This document shows positions 13,601 to 21,315 of a DNA stretch of 64,000 bases, piece after piece. The notes under the pieces were generated by a model. It was not told the origin of the DNA, did no database searches, and saw only the letters and a program-made list of their open reading frames with translations. The stretch comes from Sipunculus nudus (taxonomy: Eukaryota; Annelida; Sipuncula; Golfingiida; Sipunculidae): positions 55,877,250 to 55,941,249 of the forward strand of contig CM049318.1 in NCBI GenBank assembly GCA_026874595.1, in the 5' to 3' direction. The stretch's first letter is position 1. Each line of letters begins with the position of its first letter. The position numbers and the translations under genes were made by a program.

Positions 13601-14285
13601 AAGGAAATCTTATCAAAATTGTATTATTTTATCTTCTTGAAAGATGAAAATCAAAATAAAAATTTTGATGTGGCCTGAGAACCATACCTTTTTTTCCCCA
13701 TATATCTTATTAATATGTAATCAAATTTTTATCACTCAGTTTGCTTGTTCAAGTAAAGATATTATACTTTTGAAGTATCTGACAATTTTTTTTTTCAATA
13801 TTTTGGTCTACAAATGGAGAATAATTTCAAAATGCTCTGTTAAACTGCCAGTCACATTAGTACATTTAATGAAGAATTGGGCATGTTGTAATCATACATA
13901 CAAAACAGGTAAAATTCCCCTTGTTGTGATATACTGGTACCATATATTGTTATATTACCTGAACTGTTGTGATAAAATAGCATCATTATTTACATGATTT
14001 CTGTGATAAAACATTTTTCATGATATCTGTGATAAGAACATTGTTATTATTTATCAGTGTGTGATACCCTGCACAATCACAATAAACTTCGTTTCCAATG
14101 TCTGCTGTTAAGTTTATTATTTTGTATAATCATCATCAGTATATTTGAGTGTGTGTATGGAAGGGAATTGATTGTTGCATCACAGGTCAGCACTTCAACC
14201 AGAACCACAAAAGTTGCTACTGCCGCTCTTGCACTCCGATGAACATATTGTCCTACCTCGCAATGGCAAATTAAGAATCATATAA
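1499..14285 (+). CDS. ZSWIM2: ZSWIM2-type E3 ubiquitin ligase, spliced, 5' end outside the window
   Basis: Eleven exons are inferred: 1499-1616, 3233-3467, 4251-4493, 5499-5586, 6564-6691, 7591-7875, 8009-8248, 9029-9294, 10049-10164, 11798-12024 and 14186-14285. All have AG/GT borders and compatible phases, and they join into 681 codons plus TAA at 14283-14285. Domain order is SWIM zinc finger, C3HC4-like RING, ZZ zinc finger, a conserved linker rich in EITDHDYDLLLQLD, RING-H2, then a long Ser/Arg/Gln-rich tail with no recognised domain. This order is that of ZSWIM2 (MEX), an E3 ligase known in mammals from testis and linked to apoptosis signalling; the function here is inferred from the family. 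Human ZSWIM2 is about 630 residues, so this protein is longer because of its tail. No start codon is assigned because the N-terminal exon(s) lie upstream. The main alternative is a close ZSWIM2 paralogue. Confidence 0.88.
1617..3232 (+). other. ZSWIM2 intron
   Basis: AT-rich intron, donor at 1617 and acceptor TTTTCTCAG ending at 3232. The stretch around 2400-2760 has a more balanced composition and may be an old interspersed repeat, but no family is recognised. Confidence 0.6.
3233..3467 (+). CDS. ZSWIM2: ZSWIM2 exon: linker and start of the first RING
   Basis: Acceptor TCTCAG ends at 3232; the donor AA|GTAAGT follows 3467. The first two bases complete the codon split with the SWIM exon. It encodes the conserved segment TWQLGLVEREINEIL after the SWIM motif, a basic Ser/Ala-rich linker, and the first half of RING 1: CPIC in DVCPICQEELL, then the third zinc ligand Cys in VTYC near the 3' end. 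The RING is completed by the next exon. It ends two bases into a codon. Confidence 0.87.
3468..4250 (+). other. ZSWIM2 intron with a G tract
   Basis: AT-rich intron with a run of about 15 G near 3696-3710. Nothing else recognised. Confidence 0.6.
4251..4493 (+). CDS. ZSWIM2: ZSWIM2 exon: rest of RING 1 and start of ZZ
   Basis: Acceptor TTTTGCAG ends at 4250, donor CAG|GTCAGT after 4493. The translation continues RING 1 with GCGNSVHIKCMKVW and closes it with IECPFCR. A linker follows, then the first Cys pairs of a ZZ zinc finger (TCRRCHVCPVIGKCYR). Enters and leaves two bases into a codon. Splitting both zinc modules across exon borders is consistent with a single ancestral gene rather than exon shuffling. 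Confidence 0.87.
4989..5492 (+). mobile_element. TTAA-flanked MITE (~504 bp), copy 1
   Basis: Bounded by TTAA at 4989-4992 and 5489-5492 with terminal inverted repeats: left TTAAAGGGACATAATCAGG, right (reverse complement) TTAAAGGGGCCCAATCACC. No transposase is encoded. The same family occurs inverted at 41670-42147 and as a decayed copy near 10.7-11.7 kb. TTAA target sites are typical of piggyBac-type transposons, but the superfamily is inferred. Its right end lies 6 nt from the splice acceptor AG at 5497-5498 of the ZZ exon. Confidence 0.85.
5499..5586 (+). CDS. ZSWIM2: ZSWIM2 exon: second half of the ZZ zinc finger
   Basis: The acceptor is TTTAATTTTAG ending at 5498; the donor CAG|GTAGGC follows 5586. 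It encodes CTVCAEYHLCQTCF, then a Thr/His segment ending HNQHSFEF, which gives the CxxC, CxxC and HxxxH ligands of a ZZ domain. ZZ domains bind zinc and usually a peptide partner. It ends in phase 0. The pyrimidine stretch of its acceptor comes largely from the end of the MITE just upstream. Confidence 0.87.
5587..6563 (+). other. ZSWIM2 intron
   Basis: AT-rich intron; no repeat family or further exon recognised. Confidence 0.55.
6564..6691 (+). CDS. ZSWIM2: ZSWIM2 exon: linker between ZZ and RING-H2
   Basis: Acceptor AATTTCAG ends at 6563, donor CAG|GTAAGG after 6691. It starts in phase 0 and ends two bases into a codon. It encodes a Pro/Gln/Gly-rich segment and then NREITDHDYDLLLQLD, a short acidic/hydrophobic motif typical of the stretch before RING-H2 domains in this family. 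It has no ATG-started ORF of useful length and is identified by its splice sites, phase and motif. Confidence 0.84.
6750..7176. mobile_element. Fold-back element with long inverted arms (~427 bp)
   Basis: The left arm begins ACAGCGGTTGTATACTGC and the right end, reverse complemented, reads GCAGCGGTTATACACTGC. Similarity between the arms continues for about 200 nt, through GTGCATCCAGCC and AAACATGC on each side, to near the centre, where matching AATCAGACC blocks meet. No coding capacity. The form fits a long-TIR MITE inserted in the ZSWIM2 intron; family unknown. Confidence 0.8.
7591..7875 (+). CDS. ZSWIM2: ZSWIM2 exon encoding the RING-H2 domain
   Basis: Acceptor TTTTTTGCAG ends at 7590, donor CAG|GTATGT after 7875. 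After a short acidic linker comes a RING-H2: CRICLRGYQ, LPCRHKFHTDCIDNWL, then ATCPID. The first seven zinc ligands are present as C, C, C, H, H, C, C, and the eighth position is Asp instead of Cys. This is the domain expected to recruit the ubiquitin-charged E2. It ends two bases into a codon inside an Arg-rich helix-like segment (RQMREAARTR). Confidence 0.88.
8009..8248 (+). CDS. ZSWIM2: ZSWIM2 exon: Gln/Arg-rich and Ser-rich tail
   Basis: Acceptor ATATTTCAG ends at 8008, donor ACAG|GTAATC after 8248. It opens with an RQRQRQQDRQQ run, then ERE and a Ser/Pro-rich region (RPSSLPSSAGRRQR). There is no known domain and the segment looks disordered. It enters and leaves two bases into a codon, which fits the neighbouring exons, and it is open through all 240 nt. 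Confidence 0.75.
8249..9028 (+). other. ZSWIM2 intron
   Basis: AT-rich intron with no recognised repeat or exon. Confidence 0.55.
9029..9294 (+). CDS. ZSWIM2: ZSWIM2 exon: Ser/Thr/His-rich tail
   Basis: Acceptor ATCTGCAG ends at 9028, donor TCAG|GTGTGT after 9294. It encodes a low-complexity tail with SDTRSIPGGSTHESL, TRPPHPTPHRDRQ and GGGRDQG. It enters two bases into a codon and leaves one base in. No domain is seen; exon status rests on the open frame, splice sites and agreeing phases. Confidence 0.72.
9295..10048 (+). other. ZSWIM2 intron with a solitary repeat terminus
   Basis: AT-rich intron. At 9482-9515 it contains the 3' terminus of the hairpin-ended repeat family seen between 25 and 58 kb (AGCTGAGCATCATGACC followed by the palindrome TGACCCATGGGTCA and CTTGT), without its core. 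AT microsatellite-like sequence lies near 9845-9900. Confidence 0.65.
10049..10164 (+). CDS. ZSWIM2: ZSWIM2 exon: Arg/Ser-rich tail
   Basis: Acceptor TTGCATAG ends at 10048, donor ACAG|GTATTG after 10164. It encodes a basic segment with GRLARGRNLYRDIR and RQRSRSSERVTSRP. It enters one base into a codon and ends in phase 0. No domain recognised; supported by phase and open frame. Confidence 0.7.
10165..10690 (+). other. ZSWIM2 intron
   Basis: Non-coding; contains a C tract near 10372-10381. The part from 10400 to 10690 may be an old interspersed repeat of unknown family. Confidence 0.5.
10691..11305 (+). repeat. 41-bp minisatellite (~15 units) grown inside a MITE
   Basis: The unit contains ACTATCAGTTCAGTTTTGC, a variable T/A/C stretch, then AAGAGTTTCTTTAAC. 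About 15 copies have period 41, with one short unit near 11035. The core TATCAGTTCAGTTTTGC also occurs once inside the TTAA MITE at 5034-5050, so the array arose from that part of the element. Confidence 0.9.
11306..11699 (+). mobile_element. Decayed TTAA-family MITE, right-hand part
   Basis: This follows the 41-bp array with the next part of the same MITE: CATCCCAGCACATGGTCTC, then TATTTAAAAGAGAAGACAC and TTCAACATGCTTTG, in the order seen at 5070-5480. The terminal TTAA is not intact. Confidence 0.72.
11798..12024 (+). CDS. ZSWIM2: ZSWIM2 exon: C-terminal tail
   Basis: Acceptor ATTGCAG ends at 11797, donor GAG|GTAACA after 12024. Starts in phase 0 and ends two bases into a codon. It encodes a Thr/Ser/Asn-rich segment, then a basic patch (LRKINRIPLRRGSTDRP) and a hydrophobic/acidic end (DVDDLVLAGNALNGLTLNDL), which may be a short interaction helix. 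No named domain. Confidence 0.75.
12390..12583. repeat. Perfect tandem duplication of 97 bp
   Basis: 12390-12486 and 12487-12583 are identical by eye, each beginning ATGATGTCAGAAGGCC and ending GATTTCCTCAG. It lies in the last ZSWIM2 intron and looks very recent, or is an assembly duplication. Confidence 0.93.
12603..12660. repeat. 20-bp direct repeat, three copies
   Basis: Three steps of GAGAACTGCATGCCGGGACT with small changes start at 12603, 12623 and 12643; the third copy is incomplete. Confidence 0.75.
13434..13697. mobile_element. Short MITE with ~22-bp terminal inverted repeats
   Basis: The left end reads AGTATGGTTCTCAGGC after an A run. The right end reads GCCTGAGAACCATACC before a T run, so the two are inverted copies. 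There is no coding capacity. It sits in the last ZSWIM2 intron. Confidence 0.7.
14186..14285 (+). CDS. ZSWIM2: ZSWIM2 terminal coding exon
   Basis: Acceptor ATCACAG ends at 14185. After the base completing the split codon it encodes 32 residues, including SALQPEPQKLLLPLLHSDE and a basic C-terminus NGKLRII, then TAA at 14283-14285. The Leu-rich stretch could be a short helix. The phase matches the donor at 12024. Confidence 0.75.
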
Positions 14286-15038
14286 ACATTGTTGATCCAG
14301 ATTACATCTGAAATACAATGGGTTGTTCTTGAGTGCAAGTTCCTTCAAATCACTTTCATAACTTCTTCAGAAAAATTGTTAAGAGACACAAAATAACCTA
14401 CCAACGCCGATAAAACAATTCGTCCACGGCGGAGTGTAATGAAAGAAACAATATGAGGACACGGGCCTTTTCCCTTTTTTTGAGTTCGTATGAACTGTGT
14501 CCAGTTCGGGGCCGGTAGAAGAGAGAAAAGCAGCGTTGTTACATGCATTTACCTAAAAATCGTACTTTGTTAGCCTTAGAAATAACTCACCACATATCTT
14601 TAATACAAATAGTTGTAGGCGAGTCAGTCTTATACGATCTTAGTTTTATTAAATCATCGACGATGAAGCTGGAAAAAATCAATATTGTAATTTCCTATTA
14701 TTTAAATAAAGAGTAATACGATCTTTGAATTTGCCAATGGTAGCTGAAATTTTGCCTCTGCATCATGAGAGAGTCTACCGAAATATCAGAGTGGAAGAAC
14801 GTTTGTAGATTTTTAAAACATACCCCTATATCAATATAATGTCTACATCACCATTTATTCTCATTACCTACTATGACTGTAGGAAGTCTTCAGAAACTAG
14901 TTAACTTTTTCTGCATTCGGACATTGCTAGCGAAATTATATCGCTTGATGCAATTAATGACGGATCACCTGGTTATTCCAAACAAACCAAAAGAGGTATA
15001 CGCTCATTGAGCAGCTACAGGTTGCTGCGGTCAAGACC
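14286..15038 (+). other. 3' flank of the ZSWIM2-type gene
   Basis: Non-coding; the start is probably 3' UTR. A minus-strand ORF at 14345-14548 has no recognised similarity and is not called as a gene. Confidence 0.5.
14705..14710 (+). promoter_or_regulatory. Candidate polyadenylation signal of the ZSWIM2-type gene
   Basis: AATAAA lies about 420 nt after the stop codon. It is the first canonical signal noticed downstream; actual use is not shown by sequence. Confidence 0.35.
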
Positions 15039-15405
15039 TCAGCCTGTGCGCTCCTTAAGCATGTTCTCTGAGCCAACAGTCGCAGTGCCACGCCAAGCCA
15101 AGTAGGGAGCCGTAGAGGGCGCCACCGTCCATCTCGAGCCGTTGTCCTTTTTTAAGAAAGCTACAGCATCCACAGCCACAAAGCCAGAAGTAACCCACAT
15201 TCCCTCCACCGATCCCAGCAGCGGAGACCCAGCCATGTCATTCGAGAGCCGAACTCGATCCTGTGAACGACACTGCTTCGAGACCCATAGCCCTTGTACT
15301 TGCGGTTTCGGCCATTTGGACCGTATTAACCGAGTTTCCCAGTTATGCAAGTTTTTAGCAAGTTTTTTTCGTCATCGGCATCCTGGTTATTCAGAACATT
15401 ACTGA
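15039..15405. other. More CpG-rich segment, open on both strands, unrecognised
   Basis: The minus strand is open at 15039-15350 (103 residues) and the plus strand at 15142-15405 (87 residues). The composition is richer in CpG than its surroundings. I recognise no domain, splice structure or repeat family. It may be a non-coding CpG-rich segment, an exon of an unknown gene or a decayed mobile element. Neither ORF is preferred. Confidence 0.25.
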
Positions 15406-17400
15406 TGTCATTGCCTACTGTATTGTAAGATCTTACTGATGGAAAGAACGCAGAGGCCAGGATTATTTGACGACACCAAGACACTAGTGTTAAATGTAAT
15501 GGTAATTAAGTGTATGTATATAAGAGATGAATGTCATCTATGTAACAAGAAACATAAGAGATTCTATCAATTGTATCAATCATGTCAGTATTCTCAGTAG
15601 TAACATGGAATGTAGCGAGTTTAGGGTGCGAGTTACAATGTTATTAAATATATTCTGATTCCTTTTTGTTTTTTCGGTATATAGTTGAATGTGTTTCGTC
15701 AGCCGGGCCAGAGATCAGCCGGAACCGCACGGATTGCGAACTGAACCCGCAGCAGACACGCTTTGACCCTTGACACGTAGCAGCCTAGGGATCTGATTGG
15801 CTGGCTGAACTTTAGGCAGCGGGTTGACCATGCAGTGCTGCCTGGAAACGCTTTCAGAAGCGGACCAGTGGGTCCGGACCCCCACCTTTTTCTGTACCCG
15901 CAACCTTTTTAAAAGTTTTCATACCAAATTTTACAGCCGGACACACCCCCCCCCCCCCTTTTCCAGATCTGGGGACCTTTTTTGTATAGGTTTTTAGGAG
16001 TCCTCCTGGGTTGGACCACCCCCCCCCCTAAATATTTCTCTGTGCCATTCGATGCTATTTTTGTATTAAATGTACTCTGGTTTTTTTTCGTTGGAGTTAC
16101 TATTTTTTTATGATACGGTAAAAACACAACGAGGAGTCTCCACACAGAGGAATTATAACCCCTGCAGTGTGATGAATTTGATATTTCCCCAGCCTTAAAT
16201 ATTGACAAAGACTAAGTGAGGCTTAGCGGGGACCAGCAAACCTGCTGAGTACTCCCTTGTCCGGATTAACTGCATGATATTGGCCAAAGTTTCGGGTTAT
16301 AACAAAAGGGGGTAAATTAAAACGTTACACGATTGACCCTGCAGTGCCGTCTGGAATCGCTTTCAACAGTCGCTTATCCCTTCACTTTGGAATATTTATG
16401 GAAAGCCCGTAATTAATAAAAAGGTAAAACAAAATTCGCTCGCCCGCACTTCTAAAACAAAATCATGAGAAACCTAAATCTTTTTGCCTGATTTGTATTC
16501 TTTCCTACACATATATAGTGATTGTGAGAGTTTCTTTGCAATGGATTCATGAATTGTTCTAGATCTGAAAGTCAGTATGTTTATTTCATAATAGAAAATT
16601 TCATGAGCTGGAAAATTCAGCTTACGGAAAACAGTATTGTTAATATACCTCTGAAATTTGGTGCCGGAGGCTGCAACAGTTCCTTGGATAGATTGTAACC
16701 GACATTACATCATGTATTTAAAATATCAAGATATCAAATTCTGCAATAAACCAAATTTGAACGCTATGTTGCAAATAACTTGACTGAATCAATACCCTTA
16801 TTTTTTCCCTGAATTCCTCTCAAAATTGTTAAATATTATATGAATATGGAAATGTAAATTAATACTTGTTTTACTTATCTTTGAAAAAAAGGGGAATTTT
16901 CGGCCAATAGAGAGTAGGTCAGCACTTCAGGGGCGGTCCAGGATTTTGGAAAGGGTCCAACCACGAGAAAACCAAAGAAAAAAAGTCCTCTGGTCCATAA
17001 AAGGGAGGGGTACGGGCGGGAAAAATTGGGATTAATCCCTAAAAAGTTGTTGCGGCTCAATATAAGAAGGGGGGGGGGGGGTGTCCGGCCCTCCCCAACC
17101 CTTCTGAATCAGCCACTGCACATGCATGATCAATAACCAATAGACCCAAGATTCACAATATATCAACTGGCAGGAGCCATTGGTCAGTAATGTAGTTACA
17201 GGTTACGGTCGACGGACACATGTATATCGCATTTATCATCGCATTTGTTACAAGTTCCAGAGTGAACAAAAATATATTAGAAAAACAATCAAGTCAAACA
17301 TTACAATAAACCGGCCAATATTTTAATACATTCAGCATTAATATTGTATTAAAAAGGCTGATATCTTTAATTTGATTAAACAGGTTGAATTATATCATTT
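15406..17400. other. Intergenic sequence with C/G tracts and repeat remnants
   Basis: C tracts occur near 15947-15958 and 16019-16028 and a G tract near 17069-17082. Segments starting TTGACCATGCAGTGCTG (15825) and TTGACCCTGCAGTGCCG (16333) are diverged copies of one another. The end of a dispersed element with CTTCTGAATCAGCCACTG occurs near 17101. No gene seen. Confidence 0.5.

Positions 17401-17402
<2 letters not shown>

Positions 17403-17492
<90 letters not shown>
17403..17492. repeat. AT dinucleotide microsatellite
   Basis: About 90 bp of (AT)n with one TTT interruption near 17448. A G tract follows at 17511-17521. Confidence 0.95.
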
Positions 17493-17494
<2 letters not shown>

Positions 17495-17816
17495 TAAGAG
17501 GGGATGAGGCGGGGGGGGGGGCTGATGCACAGTCGCTTGAATCTTTATTTGTGGCTGATATTTGGCCCAAAACTAGGTCAATTCAGATGTAAAAGATAAT
17601 CCTCGAAGTCCATTCCGAAGGGAGGCGTTGGTGGGATCAGTATATATTGGCGGTTTTAGCCTATTCTAGGCCAGAATAACGCCCACCAATAACGATTCAT
17701 GTGACTATGGCTGATGTAAATGACTTTCTAACATGGGCGTCGAATAGTTTGCAAAGCTGGGTGGGGGTGTGGGGGGGGGGGGTAATGCCTTTACGAAGCT
17801 TGAAATATTGTAAGTC

Positions 17817-18618
<802 letters not shown>

Positions 18619-18920
18619 TAAGGCCGGTTTTCCATGAACGCTGAAATTTAATCACGCTTGAAATCAACAAGTTGATAACAGCGCGCTGAATATATGTTCA
18701 ATGTGCACTTTTCCGCTCGCTGAATCCCGGGTACTGACTGTTTTTACTGTACTGAGCAAAAGCGAACAGAAAAGTCGAACAGGAATCGACTTTTTTTTAT
18801 CGCGAAGAATGCAAGCGCGATGAAAAGCGTACATAGAAATGCCTCAACTTGTTTGCACTGTTTCGACTTTTCTGCGCGCAGAAAAGCGCGCAAAAAAAGC
18901 GAATATGGAAAACGGGCCTA
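18619..18920. mobile_element. MITE of ~300 bp with terminal inverted repeats
   Basis: The left end reads AAGGCCGGTTTTCCAT. The right end, reverse complemented, reads TAGGCCCGTTTTCCAT. The interior has several GCG-rich AAAAGCG motifs and no coding capacity. The flanks offer a possible TTA/TAA target duplication, which would suit a PIF/Harbinger-type origin, but this is not certain. Confidence 0.72.
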
Positions 18921-19032
18921 AATTGTATATATAGTATTCTGCACGCCTGTGCGCTCAGTTTCATTTAAGTGATTTTATGGCGGGAAATCGTCCGTGTACG
19001 GTGGCTCGTATAGGACATGCACAAAATTATTT

Positions 19033-19748
19033 TTATCTCGTTCCCACGAGATAGTATCTCGTTCCCACGCGTTAGTATCTCGTGGCCACGCGATAATTAT
19101 CTCGTTCCCACGCGTAAATATCTCGTGGCCACGCGATAATTATCTCCTTCCCGCGCGTTAGTATCTCGTGGCCACGCGATAATTATCTCGTTCCCACGCG
19201 TTATATATATATATATATATACTATTGGGTATACTATTCCCCCCCCAAAAATAAAAATATGGCTTCGCCGCCAATGGTAATTCATATTATGAACAATTTT
19301 TATGACAAATATTTTCCCCGAACTATAGACCCCCCCCCCCCCCTTTCCCCGCTCACCCATTCTCTAAACAAACATGGCCAACGAGTGTTGTACGAGTCAG
19401 TTGCATCTTTTCAGGTCTCAGCATATTAAATCCGCTCTAAATTCATGCAAATAATTAACCATAGTCTTCATCCCGTGTATAGAAACATGCCTTAAGGATT
19501 TAAGATGTAGGTCTTTACTGTATATCTACATTTATCTCGTTCCCACGCGATAATTATCGCGTGGCCACGAGATACTAACGCGTGGGAACGAGATAATTAT
19601 CGCGTGGCCACGAGATACTAACGCATGGGAACGAGATAATTATCGCGTGGCCACGAGATACTAACGCATGGGAACGAGATAATTATCGCGTGGTCACGAG
19701 ATACTAACGCGTGGGAACAAGATAATTATCGCGTGGCCACGAGATACT
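19033..19748. repeat. Fold-back array: 43-bp units in opposite orientations around a 330-bp spacer
   Basis: The left arm (19033-19203) repeats a 43-bp unit made of TATCTCGTTCCCACGCG and TATCTCGTGGCCACGCG with short linkers. The right arm (19532-19748) repeats mainly the reverse complement (GCGTGGCCACGAGATA, GCGTGGGAACGAGATA). Each unit contains the palindrome CGTGGCCACG. The whole can fold into a long hairpin with an AT run and a C tract in its loop. Confidence 0.88.
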
Positions 19749-20525
19749 GGAAACACTCCTTTAGTACTTACAAATGCGATATCATACGCAGATGATCCGC
19801 CACAATCTTTTGATTGTTGAGATGATCTGTTCTTCAGGAGTTTTTTTTCCAAATTATTAAGTAAACCGAACCCTTATAAAAAAGCAGGGGTAACGTAGGC
19901 CACAGAATGTAACCATCATTCCATGTGTACGACCTTATTATCTTCGCATGCACACCATAATTAAGTATAGGCCTATTTAAAAATGCCGGCTTTTTTTGGC
20001 ATACATGTCCGACTATTTCATTTACTTTAGGGTGAAAAAAATAGGAATTCCGGTTAGCGCTTTTGGCTTATAAGCCACAATTGTGTCTGATGATAGCTAT
20101 ACCTTTTTACTAAACTTGTAATTTTAAAGCACACGGCGTGTCCCGACCAATGCTGTCAAAACATTAACTCTCGTGTTGATGACCCAGCTGGGCCAGGTCT
20201 AGCCTAATTTTATAATTACATGTATTTAATAAAGCATATTGTTGATTAATAATCTGTTTTGGGATAGATAAAAATGAAAGGAATTAAAAAAGGGTCTTTT
20301 ACAAAAAATGGTCAAATTTAGTCAAAAATGCTTTAGAAAGTCTGTTTGGGAATTTTCTAAAGGTGACTAAAAAGTGAGGGGGACAATTTATGTGTCCCCC
20401 CCCCCCCCACTCGCGAAAAAAAGTATGCATGTACGTGTGTGTGTGTGTGGGGGGGGGGGCATGTCTCCCAGGGGGAAGTGGAAATGAGCATCCCTTCATA
20501 TAAGCACTTCCTAATTGTGTGTGTC

Positions 20526-20589
<64 letters not shown>

Positions 20590-21121
20590 TAGGTATTATT
20601 TAAAAGAATATATTCAGGATTGTCATGGAGCTTAGTTGGTTTTGGTATTTTTTTTATTTTCGGTGGTTTTCTGTGTTGTTTCCAGATATCCACTCATACG
20701 ACTCATAACTGTGACTGGGGAAAGATGTTAAAGAGCAAATGTGTAGGGTATATATTCATTTTGGTACGAAGCTGTCACGACACGCGTGAGATCTGAGAAA
20801 TAATCCTTTCTGTGATCCACACTTGGGTGGTGATGACAAACTTGCCGACAATTGTGCGGTGAATATGCCTGTGTCGGACAAGTGCACACAGCTGCGGCTT
20901 GGCTCGGATCCACCGCGTGCGTCACAATCTCCACACAGAGCCTGCAGGGGAAGCGATGTCATGTGCACAACTGATGTGAACCCTTGCATGGAGCTTTGAG
21001 GGAACCCTCATAATCCAAATAAACCCAGCCGCCATACTCAACATACATGTTGTTCGCGCTTACGTTGTCCATGTGGTTCCGCCAAAATCTAGTATTGTGA
21101 CAGCTTCTTGCACAAAAGGAA
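19749..21121. other. Region upstream of the first zinc-finger first exon
   Basis: No exon seen. It holds C and G tracts near 20397-20410 and 20449-20459 and the microsatellite at 20532-20590. The last few hundred bases before 21122 are less AT-rich and contain several CpGs, so a promoter could lie here, but no core element is certain. Confidence 0.4.
20532..20590. repeat. Compound (TA)n-(TAA)n microsatellite
   Basis: (TA)n to about 20559, then about ten TAA units. Confidence 0.95.
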
Positions 21122-21315
21122 ATGTCTCAGCGGAAACGAGGTCAGCCGCGAAAACATGCCACCGAACAAATTAAAAAAAACAGCAGAGCCGTTCAGAGAC
21201 GCGAAACACGTTTCTGTGTTGATATTGGTGTTTTTAACCAAGATAGATGGGCTTTGATCAAGAAACAGGCAAATGTTACTAGTAATTCTGATTTCGCCGG
21301 AAAACTTTTGGATCG
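21122..21315 (+). CDS. Candidate first coding exon 1a of the PRDM-like gene
   Basis: ATG at 21122 (context AAAGGAAATGT), donor TCG|GTAAGT after 21315; 194 nt, ending two bases into a codon. It encodes MSQRKRGQPRKHATEQ, then RETRFCVDIG and SDFAGKLLD. It aligns without gaps to exon 1b at 23221-23414, with roughly half of residues identical, the same length and the same phase. Both can splice to exon 2 at 33821. The basic start suggests a nuclear or DNA-contacting segment. It could instead be the first exon of a separate gene or a pseudo-exon. Confidence 0.68.

Noticed and set aside
14345-14548. Minus-strand ORF of 67 residues after ZSWIM2
   Set aside because: No domain, no partner exon or clear splice site, and it overlaps the probable 3' UTR.
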